Positions 1-7,094 of a stretch of 64,000 nucleotides of DNA are shown piece by piece. The number at the start of each line of letters is the position of its first letter. Positions within the stretch are counted from its first letter, which is position 1. The notes under the pieces are model-generated. The model was not told where the DNA came from. It searched no databases and saw only the letters and a program-made list of their open reading frames with translations. The DNA comes from Alloprevotella sp. Lineage in GTDB: Bacteria > Bacteroidota > Bacteroidia > Bacteroidales > Bacteroidaceae. The translations under genes were made by a program, and so were the position numbers. The stretch is from positions 1-64,000 of the forward strand of contig JAFUZP010000002.1 of the NCBI GenBank assembly GCA_017476545.1. The letters are read 5' to 3'.

Positions 1-1
1 A

Positions 2-130
2 CGTCAAATAATCAAGTCAAATGAGTGGATAAACGAACACTTTCGCGAGCCAACGATGCCCTTTGGGGCACTGAAACCAACTGAACTGATTCAGAAGGTA
101 CGGCTTCCACTCACAAATATTAATTTTTAG
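2..130 (+). CDS. possible 3' end of an unidentified gene (partial)
   Basis: The frame is open from base 2 to a TAG at 128-130, giving about 42 residues and ending in KVRLPLTNINF. The start lies outside the window. The stretch is clearly richer in A and T than the genes to its right, so codon use differs from the neighbours. I do not recognise the product, and the open frame could be chance. Between it and ridA lies a small stem (CGGCTAC at 162-168 pairing with GTGGCCG at 177-183) with no T-run after it. Confidence 0.3.
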   Translation, partial: RQIIKSNEWINEHFREPTMPFGALKPTELIQKVRLPLTNINF

Positions 131-197
131 AACTCACCTAAAATAAATAATTATCACCCAGCGGCTACACCCATGCGTGGCCGGTAAATGAAACCTT

Positions 198-578
198 ATG
201 ACGAAGAACATCACAACATCCGCAGCTCCGGTAGCTATCGGGCCTTATAGTCAGGCGATAGAGGCCGGTGGTATGGTATTCCTCAGTGGGCAGTTACCCA
301 TAGATCCTGCAACGGGCGATTTCCCCGTGGGGGGCGGCATCCGTGAACTTACGGAGCAGTCTCTCCGTAATATGGAGGCAATCCTCCGCGAGGCGGGGCT
401 TACAACGGCCAATGTAGTGAAGACGACCGTCTTCCTCGCCGATATGGCGGATTTTGCCGAGATGAATTCCGTTTACGAAGCGCACTTCAGCGCGCCTTAT
501 CCCGCCCGCAGTGCCGTTGCGGTGAAGACTTTGCCGAAGGGGGCGCGTGTGGAGATAGAGTGCATCGCGGTGCGCTGA
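198..578 (+). CDS. ridA: RidA family reactive imine/enamine deaminase
   Basis: 126 residues, the usual RidA (YjgF/YER057c/UK114) length. The N-terminal AIGPYSQAI segment and the C-terminal PKGARVEIECIAV segment, which carries the conserved Arg of the trimer-interface active site, are both present. The family hydrolyses 2-aminoacrylate and related enamines released by PLP enzymes, protecting transaminases and similar enzymes in the cytosol. It starts at ATG 198; the next gene follows after 13 bases and is probably cotranscribed. Confidence 0.93.
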   Translation: MTKNITTSAAPVAIGPYSQAIEAGGMVFLSGQLPIDPATGDFPVGGGIRELTEQSLRNMEAILREAGLTTANVVKTTVFLADMADFAEMNSVYEAHFSAPYPARSAVAVKTLPKGARVEIECIAVR

Positions 579-591
579 CCGCTTTGTCGCT

Positions 592-1137
592 ATGTCCATG
601 CATCGTATCGGCGTTTTCCTCTCCGCTAACGACGGCCTTTCTGAGAGTTTCCGTACTGCTGCCGAGCAGTTGGGGCGTTGGATCGGGCGTACGGGGCGCA
701 CCCTAGTCTTCGGTGGCTCAAGCAAAGGGCTGATGGAAGTGCTCGCCGCTTCTGCTAAGGCGGAGGGTGGGCATGTCGTCGGGGTAGTACCACGCGTGCT
801 TGAGGAGCGCGGATGGGTTAGCGGACATCTGGACGAGTGTATTGCAACGCAGGGGTTGGCGGACCGCAAGCAGGCTCTGATAGACGCGAGCGATGTCCTG
901 GTTTGTCTTCCCGGCGGGGTAGGTACGCTTGACGAGATGTTCACTGCGCTTGGCGATGCGGCGATTGGTATGCAGGCCAAGCCTGTGATACTTTATAACG
1001 TAGATGGCTGTTGGAACAGCCTGCTCCGTTTCTTGTCCGACCTGCACAGCCGTCGTTTGTTGCGTACCACTGTGGAGGATTTTGTCCGTGTCGCCGCTTC
1101 TTTTGAGGAGCTTACGGCCCTACTTGGGGCAGAATGA
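592..1137 (+). CDS. LOG family (TIGR00730) nucleoside-monophosphate phosphoribohydrolase
   Basis: 181 residues of the LOG/lysine-decarboxylase-like Rossmann fold. The signature PGGVGTLDE is present, with FGGSSKGLMEV near the N-terminus. LOG enzymes cleave the N-glycosidic bond of AMP or cytokinin riboside monophosphates, releasing the base and ribose 5-phosphate; the bacterial substrate is often unknown. A second member of the family lies on the minus strand at 4287-4862. The gene follows ridA by 13 bases and ends before a strong bidirectional terminator. The family call is firm; the physiological substrate is not. Confidence 0.88.
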   Translation: MSMHRIGVFLSANDGLSESFRTAAEQLGRWIGRTGRTLVFGGSSKGLMEVLAASAKAEGGHVVGVVPRVLEERGWVSGHLDECIATQGLADRKQALIDASDVLVCLPGGVGTLDEMFTALGDAAIGMQAKPVILYNVDGCWNSLLRFLSDLHSRRLLRTTVEDFVRVAASFEELTALLGAE

Positions 1138-1170
1138 TGTCCCCTTCCCGCCGATAGGCTGAATAAAAGT

Positions 1171-1203
1171 ACTCCCCGCGTCTGCTTCTCTGGCGCGGGG
1201 AGT
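1171..1203. terminator. bidirectional intrinsic terminator between LOG gene and tatD
   Basis: ACTCCCCGCG at 1171-1180 pairs perfectly with CGCGGGGAGT at 1194-1203. The plus strand continues with GTTGTTT, and the minus strand with ACTTTTATT, so it can serve both convergent units. Confidence 0.85.
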
Positions 1204-1219
1204 GTTGTTTCAAGCAGGG

Positions 1220-1759
1220 TTATTGTTCATTGTCCGTCTCCCGATGACGGCGTTGGGGTGGGGTGAGTTCAAAACTCTCGGCGTTGTAATGCCGCCCGAA
1301 ACTGAGGTCAATTCCCGCGTCAAGCAGCTGGCGGGCAAGGCCGGGCTTGCCCCGGAAACCATGAACCGTCCATTGCGTTGTCGGTTGGAGGCGTTTCCGT
1401 GCGGCGAGCAATACGTCAAAAGCGCGCACACAGTGCAGGGTGACAGGCCTTTGGTGCATTTCAGCGATTTCTATGTGTAGGGGAAAAATTTCCTCTTGCA
1501 GGCGCAGGTCGCCCCGGAGGCGGTCGAAGCCGCATTCGCCTATCGCCACAACTTGCGGATGGGCAGCAATGAGGCGTAATCCTTCGATGAAACCGGGAAT
1601 ATTTTCCGCCGTATCCGTCCACCACGGGTGGATACCAGCGGAATAGAGACAGCCGGGGCGGAAGGTGAAGCTGGCAGGGTTCAGGAGGGCTTCGGCGGGA
1701 AGGTTGATGACGGCCTCGCCGGGCGGCGCGTTCAGATTGTGCGTGTGGAAATCGTTCAT
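1220..1759 (-). CDS. TatD family metal-dependent hydrolase, short form
   Basis: 179 residues of the TatD amidohydrolase family (3'-5' DNase or related hydrolase). Metal ligands visible are the HTH pair at residues 5-7, Glu in IGECGFD, His in VTLHCV and His in WTVHGF. The usual late Asp is in RETDNE, after which the protein stops at once. Full-length relatives continue for some 30-40 residues past this motif. A terminator follows within about 20 bases, so this is a stable shortened end rather than a visible frameshift. The start overlaps the yidD stop by four bases (ATGA). It is the last gene of the metK operon. Confidence 0.85.
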   Translation of the reverse strand: MNDFHTHNLNAPPGEAVINLPAEALLNPASFTFRPGCLYSAGIHPWWTDTAENIPGFIEGLRLIAAHPQVVAIGECGFDRLRGDLRLQEEIFPLHIEIAEMHQRPVTLHCVRAFDVLLAARKRLQPTTQWTVHGFRGKPGLARQLLDAGIDLSFGRHYNAESFELTPPQRRHRETDNEQ

Positions 1760-1974
1760 GGCACGGGATCGTAGCCACTACCACCCCACGGATGGCAGCG
1801 CAGAATACGTTTCAGGGCGAGCCAGCTGCCTTTCAGCGCACCGTGTTTCTGTAGTGCCTCGACTGCATACTGGGAACACGTTGGAGTGAAGCGGCACGAG
1901 GGAGGTGTCAGTGGGGAGATATAACGCTGGTAGAGGCGGATGGGAAATATCAGGAGGTGGGAGAGCAGGGACAT
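1756..1974 (-). CDS. yidD: membrane protein insertion efficiency factor YidD
   Basis: 72 residues from the ATG at 1974, giving [16 protein letters not shown], which matches the family N-terminus; an in-frame start at 1998 would add eight residues. The YidD core [17 protein letters not shown] with its conserved cysteines and the [13 protein letters not shown] end are present. YidD assists YidC-dependent insertion at the inner membrane. It overlaps the rnpA 3' end by 25 bases and the tatD start by four. The rnpA-yidD order is the common bacterial arrangement, but here it sits at the end of a metK operon. Confidence 0.93.
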   Translation of the reverse strand: MSLLSHLLIFPIRLYQRYISPLTPPSCRFTPTCSQYAVEALQKHGALKGSWLALKRILRCHPWGGSGYDPVP

Positions 1975-2378
1975 GGCGGGGCGTTTAGGGGGCTGCACGC
2001 GCGTTCGGTGATCAGCTGGAGTAGGCGGACGACGGACTTTCCTACACGCAGGGAGGATTCGGGCTTGTCGGAAAGCCAGATAAAGGCGATGTGGAGGGCT
2101 GTTTCTGCTGGCAGATTGCCCGTCAGGTGGGCTTTGTTACGCCGGTAGGCCTCACGGATTTGGCGCTTAGCGCGGTTACGATTGACAGCGAGGCGCAGAT
2201 GGCGCTTCGCGACGCTCACGAGGATTCGGACTTGCGGGCTATTGTTGTTGTAGGGTATGGCGCGGAAAACCGCGCGGACGGGATAGACCGATACGGAGCA
2301 TGTGCCGGAAGCGAAGAGCGCATCAATGTCGCGGCGGCGACAGAGGCGTTCGGCCTTGGAAAATGTCTGTGCGCGCAT
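1950..2378 (-). CDS. rnpA: ribonuclease P protein component
   Basis: 142 residues from ATG 2378; an upstream in-frame TTG at 2390 is less likely. The RnpA signature [14 protein letters not shown] is present, along with the N-terminal [13 protein letters not shown]. It binds RNase P RNA and helps mature tRNA 5' ends. The C-terminus (about 20 residues after RLLQLITE) is low-complexity and Pro/Cys-rich and overlaps yidD. An 83-base gap separates it from hemD upstream; no -7 box stands out there, so I infer cotranscription. Confidence 0.93.
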   Translation of the reverse strand: MRAQTFSKAERLCRRRDIDALFASGTCSVSVYPVRAVFRAIPYNNNSPQVRILVSVAKRHLRLAVNRNRAKRQIREAYRRNKAHLTGNLPAETALHIAFIWLSDKPESSLRVGKSVVRLLQLITERACSPLNAPPCPCSPTS

Positions 2379-2473
2379 GGTCTTCTGCAATAGGGGGTGG
2401 TGTTTCGTCCCTGCGGCGTTGCTGGCTGGGGAAGGGGGGCTCCGGTTGGCTTTGGCTGGTAAATTCCGCTCCC

Positions 2474-3400
2474 TTAAGAAGCCTTTGCTTTTGCAGGAGC
2501 TTTGGGGGCGGTCGCCTTCTTCGTGGCGGCAGGCTTTGTCTGTGTCGTGGTCGTCTTTTTCTTCGTGGCGGTCACCTTTTCCTTTGTCGCAGTAGTCGCT
2601 TTAGCCGTCGCGGTTTTCTTCGCAGCAGGCTTCTTCGCCGCCTTCTTGGGTGCGGCTTCCTTGTTCTCTTGCTCTAGGTAAAGATCCAATGCTCCAGTAA
2701 TGGAAAGCGCCTGTCCGGAGTGGGCTTCAAGGTCAAGGCGCAGGCCGGCGTTGCGGATGGCCTGTGCAGTGTTCTGCCCCCAGCAGGCTATTTTCAGCTT
2801 GCCCTGCTTGAAGTTGGGGTAATGCTTCAGTAAGGATTCCACACCGCTGGGCGTGAAGAGAATAAGCATATCGTAGGCGCGTAACGACTTGGGCATCTCG
2901 TCGCTGCTGACGGTGCGGTACATCACGCAGTCCGTGTGTTCCAGTTTCTTCGCATTGAGCATGGCGGCGATGTCGCCGTTGTGGACGTCGCTTAGCGGCA
3001 CAAGGTATTTTTCCGCTTTGTGCTTAGCCATGACTTGTACAAGGTCGGGCCACTTCCCCGTGGTGCCGAAGAAAACTTTCCGTTTTCGGTAGGGGATGTA
3101 TTTCTGAATGTATAGTGAGACGGTCTCGGATATACCGAAGTATTTCATTGTGTCAGGGATTTTCACGCGTAACTGCTGGCAAAGCGTGAAAAAGTGGTCG
3201 ATAGCGTGGCGCGACGTGAACACGATGGCTGTGTGGTCCAGTATCTTAATTTTCTGTGCGCGGAACTCCAGCGGCGATATCCCCTCAACTTTGATGAATG
3301 AATGGAACTCTAAATTCACGCCATGCTTGCGGGAAATATCAAAGTAGGGCGATTTGGGCGATGTCGGCTCGGGCTGTGAGACGAGGATGTGCTTAATCAT
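2474..3400 (-). CDS. hemD: uroporphyrinogen-III synthase with Lys/Ala/Thr-rich C-terminal tail
   Basis: 308 residues from ATG 3400, which overlaps the DUF4271 stop as ATGA; a longer frame to 3511 lacks support. Residues 1-245 show the HemD two-lobed architecture, with VFTSRHAIDHFF in the first lobe and LILFTPSGVESLLKHYP in the second. HemD converts hydroxymethylbilane to uroporphyrinogen III for heme. Residues 247-308 form a tail made almost only of Lys, Ala, Thr and Pro with KKPAAKK-type units, resembling bacterial histone H1-like tails. Such a tail suggests disorder and nucleic-acid or membrane contact; its role is not known to me. Confidence 0.85.
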   Translation of the reverse strand: MIKHILVSQPEPTSPKSPYFDISRKHGVNLEFHSFIKVEGISPLEFRAQKIKILDHTAIVFTSRHAIDHFFTLCQQLRVKIPDTMKYFGISETVSLYIQKYIPYRKRKVFFGTTGKWPDLVQVMAKHKAEKYLVPLSDVHNGDIAAMLNAKKLEHTDCVMYRTVSSDEMPKSLRAYDMLILFTPSGVESLLKHYPNFKQGKLKIACWGQNTAQAIRNAGLRLDLEAHSGQALSITGALDLYLEQENKEAAPKKAAKKPAAKKTATAKATTATKEKVTATKKKTTTTQTKPAATKKATAPKAPAKAKAS

Positions 3401-4278
3401 AACAGAATCTGGGGCGGAAGCCTTAAGTCTAATCCGTAGGTTTGCGTGTAGTTGAGCACGTATGCCGCCGCACTCCACAGAAAGTAGAGGGGTAGCAATT
3501 CGAGCGTGCAAAAGTACAAAATTATATGGAAAACCGTTGCCTCGCTTCGGGAAAAAACGTGGAAACTCTTGAAAAATAGCAGCAACTTAGCCAAAGCGAG
3601 GATGGCAACGATGGATAGGAGAGTGTAGTGCAGGCTCAGGTCGAAATAGACCACGAGCAAGGCTACGGGGAACAGGCACAACCCCGTGGAGAGTATGGAG
3701 AGGAGGTAAAGGTCGTGCCACCGTCCGGCCGTTTCCCGCGTGAAGAAGACGGCATTGACAAAGCGGTAAAGGCCGATTTTCAGAAGGTAGTAGGCGAAGC
3801 AGAGCAGGGTGGCGGCAAGGAGGAGCGCATAGGGAGTGGCGCCTTCCGCAACTCCGGGCGGGAGTATCTCCTGCAGGATGTCGAATGCCAGCACGCCCAT
3901 GACAAAGCAGGTCTGGAATATGAGGAAGGGTACGCCGCGCAGTTCCGTCTCCACCTGTGGGGTAAACATGTTTTCGCATTCCTTCGCGCGGAAGAAGTTC
4001 GTGAGTTTACCGAGCAGGTAGTTGCGTGAACGCGTAAGAACCCATATGATGAAGAAAAAGCTCAGCACGAGGGCGGATGTCACGACATCGTCGTTACGCA
4101 GGCGGTAGGGCAGGGGATCGCCCTCCACGCCCTGCCTACTGGTGGCGTGGCCGGTCAGGAGACTGTCCGGCAGTGCGTAGGCGGCTGCGTCGGTGCTGTC
4201 CGTATCGGGGCGTATCAGCAGCTGTGGCGTGTTCAGGCTGTCGCTCTGCAGGGAGTCTGTGAGGGCGTTTTCGGGCAT
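3397..4278 (-). CDS. DUF4271 integral membrane protein
   Basis: 293 residues from the ATG at 4278, eight bases after the LOG stop; an in-frame start at 4323 would overlap that gene. An N-terminal soluble segment of about 75 residues is followed by several hydrophobic helices (for example SALVLSFFFIIWVL and YALLLAATLLCFAYYLL). Basic YLLGKLTNFFRAKECENMF follows the first helix. DUF4271 proteins are typical of Bacteroidetes and often lie next to hemD, as here. Function is unknown. Confidence 0.8.
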   Translation of the reverse strand: MPENALTDSLQSDSLNTPQLLIRPDTDSTDAAAYALPDSLLTGHATSRQGVEGDPLPYRLRNDDVVTSALVLSFFFIIWVLTRSRNYLLGKLTNFFRAKECENMFTPQVETELRGVPFLIFQTCFVMGVLAFDILQEILPPGVAEGATPYALLLAATLLCFAYYLLKIGLYRFVNAVFFTRETAGRWHDLYLLSILSTGLCLFPVALLVVYFDLSLHYTLLSIVAILALAKLLLFFKSFHVFSRSEATVFHIILYFCTLELLPLYFLWSAAAYVLNYTQTYGLDLRLPPQILL

Positions 4279-4286
4279 AGTTCGTG

Positions 4287-4862
4287 CTATAGTGCGGCGT
4301 ATTTGCGGACGGACTGATCCCAAAGCGGTGTCGTCTCGGCCAGTTGCACCACCTTTGCAGCCTCATCGGCCACCTGCCAGATGCTCTGGTGCTGGGGGCG
4401 CATGAAGCACTCTGCCGTGGCGCGGCTGAGTTGTGCGAGGAGCGGGTCGAAGTACCCCGACACATTATATATTATTATAGGCTTCAGGTAGAGCCCGAGT
4501 TGCTTCCAAGTGATAATTTCTAGTAGCTCTTCGAGTGTTCCCACGCCCCCCGGCAGTGCCACACAGGCATCCGAGAGGGCAGCCATACGCTCCTTGCGTT
4601 CGTGCATGTCATGAGTGACGATGAGTTCGCTCATGCCGTCGTGCTGCCAGCCCTGCTCAATCATGAATCCGGGGATAACGCCGACCGCGCGTCCCCCTGC
4701 GGCGAGGCAGGCGTCCGTGCAGGCTCCCATCAGCCCCGTGCGCCCCGCACCGTTCACAAGGGTGTGCCCCCCGGCAGCGATGGCCTTGCCTAGGTCTCCG
4801 GCGGCGCGGACGTACACGTCCGGTACCTGGCCGCTCGAGGCGGCATAGACGGTGATGGTCAT
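4287..4862 (-). CDS. LOG family (TIGR00730) nucleoside-monophosphate phosphoribohydrolase, second copy
   Basis: 191 residues. The family motif [12 protein letters not shown] is present, with [20 protein letters not shown] and [11 protein letters not shown] before it. The start overlaps the metK stop by four bases, so the two are translationally coupled and the gene shares the metK leader. It is only moderately similar to the LOG protein at 592-1137, so this is not a recent duplication. Coupling to SAM synthesis suggests a link to adenine-nucleotide salvage, but that is inference. Confidence 0.88.
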   Translation of the reverse strand: MTITVYAASSGQVPDVYVRAAGDLGKAIAAGGHTLVNGAGRTGLMGACTDACLAAGGRAVGVIPGFMIEQGWQHDGMSELIVTHDMHERKERMAALSDACVALPGGVGTLEELLEIITWKQLGLYLKPIIIYNVSGYFDPLLAQLSRATAECFMRPQHQSIWQVADEAAKVVQLAETTPLWDQSVRKYAAL

Positions 4863-6181
4863 AGCTCTCTGCCCCCGTCAGTTCCACCGGAAAGCCCAAA
4901 GGCTTCGCGGATACGCTCCACGTAGTCCAGCTTCTCCCAGGTGAATAGCTCCACCTCCATGCGCTTCGGTTCTTGTCCCTTGGCCTCAAAGACTTTTACT
5001 TTCTTGCGTGGGTGGTGTCCCATATGGCCGTAGCGCGCCGTTTCCTCATAGATAGGCTGGCGTAGCCCCAACCGCTGCTCAATGGCATAAGGGCGCAGAT
5101 CGAAGATTTCCCCCACCTTGCGGGCTATTTCTCCGTCGCTCATGGCGACGTGTCCCCTGCCGTACGTGTTTACGTAGATACTGATGGGCTCTGCCACACC
5201 GATGGCGTAACTAAGTTGTACGAGCATTTCATCCGCCACACCCGCCGCCACCATGTTCTTGGCAATGTGGCGCGCCGCATAGGCCGCCGAGCGGTCCACC
5301 TTCGACGGGTCTTTGCCAGAGAAGGCACCGCCGCCGTGCGCGCCGCGTCCGCCGTAGGTATCCACGATTATCTTGCGTCCCGTGAGTCCTGTGTCGCCAT
5401 GTGGTCCGCCGATGACGAACTTTCCGGTCGGATTGACCAGGTACTTTGTACCGCCTTTCGCGAAGAGGGCGCGCACGGCCGGTGTCTTCACGCGTTCCTC
5501 AAGCGTGCGCGGGATGAGAATGTTGATGACGTCTTCACGAATTCTCGCGAGCATCAGTTCATCTGCCCGCTCCTGCGAGCCCGCCTCCTCCGCCGTGACG
5601 AATTCGTCGTGCTGCGTGGAGATGACGATGGTGTCGATGCCCGCCGCCTTGCCGTCCTCTCCGTAGGCCACGGTGACCTGGCTTTTCGCGTCCGGGCGCA
5701 GGTAAGTCATCACTTGTCCCTCGCGGCGGATGCGCGAGAGGGTTATCATCAAATCGTGCGCTAGGGATAGGGGAAGCGGCATCAGGTTGTCCGTCTCGTT
5801 GTTGGCGTACCCGAACATCATGCCCTGGTCGCCCGCACCTTGCTCCTCCGGCACTTGGCGGTCCACGCCCCGGTTGATGTCCGCGCTCTGCTCATGGATG
5901 GCGTTGAGGATGCCGCAGCTTTCGGCATCGAACCTGTAGTCCGCCTCCGTGTAGCCTATACGGCGGATGGTGCGGCGCACCACGCTCTGTAAGTCGGCCC
6001 ATGCCTCGGACTTCACCTCGCCCGCCACGATGACCTGTCCTGTCGTTACCAGCGTTTCGCAGGCTACCTTGGACTGCGGGTCAAATGCCAGTAGCTCGTC
6101 GAGCACTGCGTCACTGATCTGGTCAGCCACCTTGTCCGGGTGGCCTTCCGAAACCGATTCGGAAGTAAAAAGATATGCCAT
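4859..6181 (-). CDS. metK: S-adenosylmethionine synthase
   Basis: 440 residues, longer than the E. coli enzyme (384). Key motifs are [18 protein letters not shown] near the N-terminus (ATP and methionine site), [12 protein letters not shown] in the middle and the glycine-rich GGGAFSGKD loop that binds triphosphate. The enzyme makes SAM from methionine and ATP in the cytosol. The gene heads a seven-gene minus-strand operon. Its roughly 170-base leader holds a SAM-riboswitch-like element and an intrinsic terminator, indicating feedback control by SAM. Confidence 0.97.
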   Translation of the reverse strand: MAYLFTSESVSEGHPDKVADQISDAVLDELLAFDPQSKVACETLVTTGQVIVAGEVKSEAWADLQSVVRRTIRRIGYTEADYRFDAESCGILNAIHEQSADINRGVDRQVPEEQGAGDQGMMFGYANNETDNLMPLPLSLAHDLMITLSRIRREGQVMTYLRPDAKSQVTVAYGEDGKAAGIDTIVISTQHDEFVTAEEAGSQERADELMLARIREDVINILIPRTLEERVKTPAVRALFAKGGTKYLVNPTGKFVIGGPHGDTGLTGRKIIVDTYGGRGAHGGGAFSGKDPSKVDRSAAYAARHIAKNMVAAGVADEMLVQLSYAIGVAEPISIYVNTYGRGHVAMSDGEIARKVGEIFDLRPYAIEQRLGLRQPIYEETARYGHMGHHPRKKVKVFEAKGQEPKRMEVELFTWEKLDYVERIREAFGLSGGTDGGREL

Positions 6182-6230
6182 ATTTTTTCTTGTTGTTTAT
6201 GCGTTCACGTATTCCTGTCCTGGTATGGCG

Positions 6231-6259
6231 CAAAAAATAAGCGCCCCGTTCTGGCGCTT
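6231..6259 (-). terminator. intrinsic terminator inside the metK leader
   Basis: Read on the minus strand, AAGCGCC pairs with GGCGCTT (plus positions 6253-6259 and 6239-6245) and is followed by ATTTTTTG. It lies between the riboswitch-like element and the metK start codon, the position expected for SAM-induced attenuation. Confidence 0.75.
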
Positions 6260-6261
6260 TC

Positions 6262-6360
6262 CTGCGTAGCCTCCGTGCCTTCGTCTTTGCGTGGCCCGTT
6301 TGCGCGGTTTTAGCATTTTTTACCGAGGTTGCAAGCAGCCAAATCTCTCCTCCTGTGCCG
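6262..6360 (-). promoter_or_regulatory. SAM riboswitch-like element (SAM-I superfamily) upstream of metK
   Basis: On the minus strand the leader begins just after the -7 box and carries, in order, GAGAGATTTGG, GCTTGCAACC, CGGT, AAAAAATGCTAAA and ACCG. The GCAACC and TGCTAAA segments match the conserved core of SAM-I-type aptamers as I recall it, and CGGT/ACCG can pair around the A-rich loop. Position upstream of metK and the following terminator agree. The 3' boundary is approximate and I could not run a covariance model. Confidence 0.7.
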
Positions 6361-6391
6361 CAAAAGTAGCACATCCCGGACGAACGGGCAA
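6361..6391 (-). promoter_or_regulatory. metK operon promoter
   Basis: On the minus strand TTG (6391-6389), 20 bases, then TACTTTTG (6368-6361), a good match to the Bacteroidetes TTG/TAnnTTTG promoter. The start site is expected near 6355, giving a leader of about 170 bases. Confidence 0.75.
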
Positions 6392-6475
6392 GCGGCGCGG
6401 CGGAAAAATGCGGGAAGGCGCGCGGCAGGGCGGATTCCCCGCATCAGTTTTTCTCGTAGTAGCGTCGTTATCCCT

Positions 6476-6510
6476 TCTCCCTGCGGGTGTTTTCCCTATC
6501 CCTGGGTAGG
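6476..6510 (+). repeat. two decayed units resembling the 22-bp palindromic array
   Basis: CTCCCTGCGGGT and CCTATCCCTGGGTAGG have centres about 21 bases apart and share the CCCT/GGG core of the arrays found elsewhere in the window. The rest of 6400-6650, between the metK and coaD promoters, is GC-rich then AT-rich and shows nothing else I can name. A weak -7-like TAACTTCG at about 6620-6627 may drive coaD. Confidence 0.35.
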
Positions 6511-6653
6511 ACGAATACGGAAACGAGAATTTTTTATAAAAGTTTCGGAAAAATGGCATTATACGCGACTTCTTTCCCGTTTATTCCCCGGGAATTTTCC
6601 CTCGGTGCGTTATTTTGCGTAACTTCGCGGCGCAAACGCAAAACGGAACCGAT

Positions 6654-7094
6654 ATGAAGACAGCCATATTCCCAGGAACTTTCGATCCGTTCACCGTGGG
6701 GCATGCGAGCATCGTGGCGCGTGCGCTGCCGATGTTCGACCGCATCGTGGTGGGTGTCGGTGTGAACGCGGGGAAGCAGCCCCTTTATACGGCGGAGGAA
6801 CGCGTGCGCCGCATTGCCGAACTCTACCGTGGCGAGCCGCGCGTGAGTGCCGTGGCTTATGACGACCTGACCATTGACCTCTGCCGCCGCGAGGGTGCGG
6901 ATTTCATCCTGCGCGGGCTGCGTAGCGTGAAAGACTTCGAATATGAGCGCGACGTGGCGGCGATGAACCAACGGCTTGGCGGTGTGGAGACAGTGATGCT
7001 CTTCTGCGAGGAGCGTTACGCTTGCGTGTCTTCCAGTGTCGTCCGCGAACTGATTAGTTATGGTAAGGATGTAACGGAATTTCTACCGCGATGA
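6654..7094 (+). CDS. coaD: phosphopantetheine adenylyltransferase
   Basis: 146 residues from ATG 6654, giving MKTAIFPGTFDPFTVGH; an in-frame start at 6615 adds an unlikely N-terminus. The nucleotidyltransferase T/HxGH motif (VGHASIV), ILRGLRSVKDFEYE and the C-terminal SSSVVREL motif are in place. The enzyme transfers AMP to 4'-phosphopantetheine, the penultimate step of CoA synthesis. The stop overlaps the S41 protease start as ATGA. Confidence 0.96.
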   Translation: MKTAIFPGTFDPFTVGHASIVARALPMFDRIVVGVGVNAGKQPLYTAEERVRRIAELYRGEPRVSAVAYDDLTIDLCRREGADFILRGLRSVKDFEYERDVAAMNQRLGGVETVMLFCEERYACVSSSVVRELISYGKDVTEFLPR

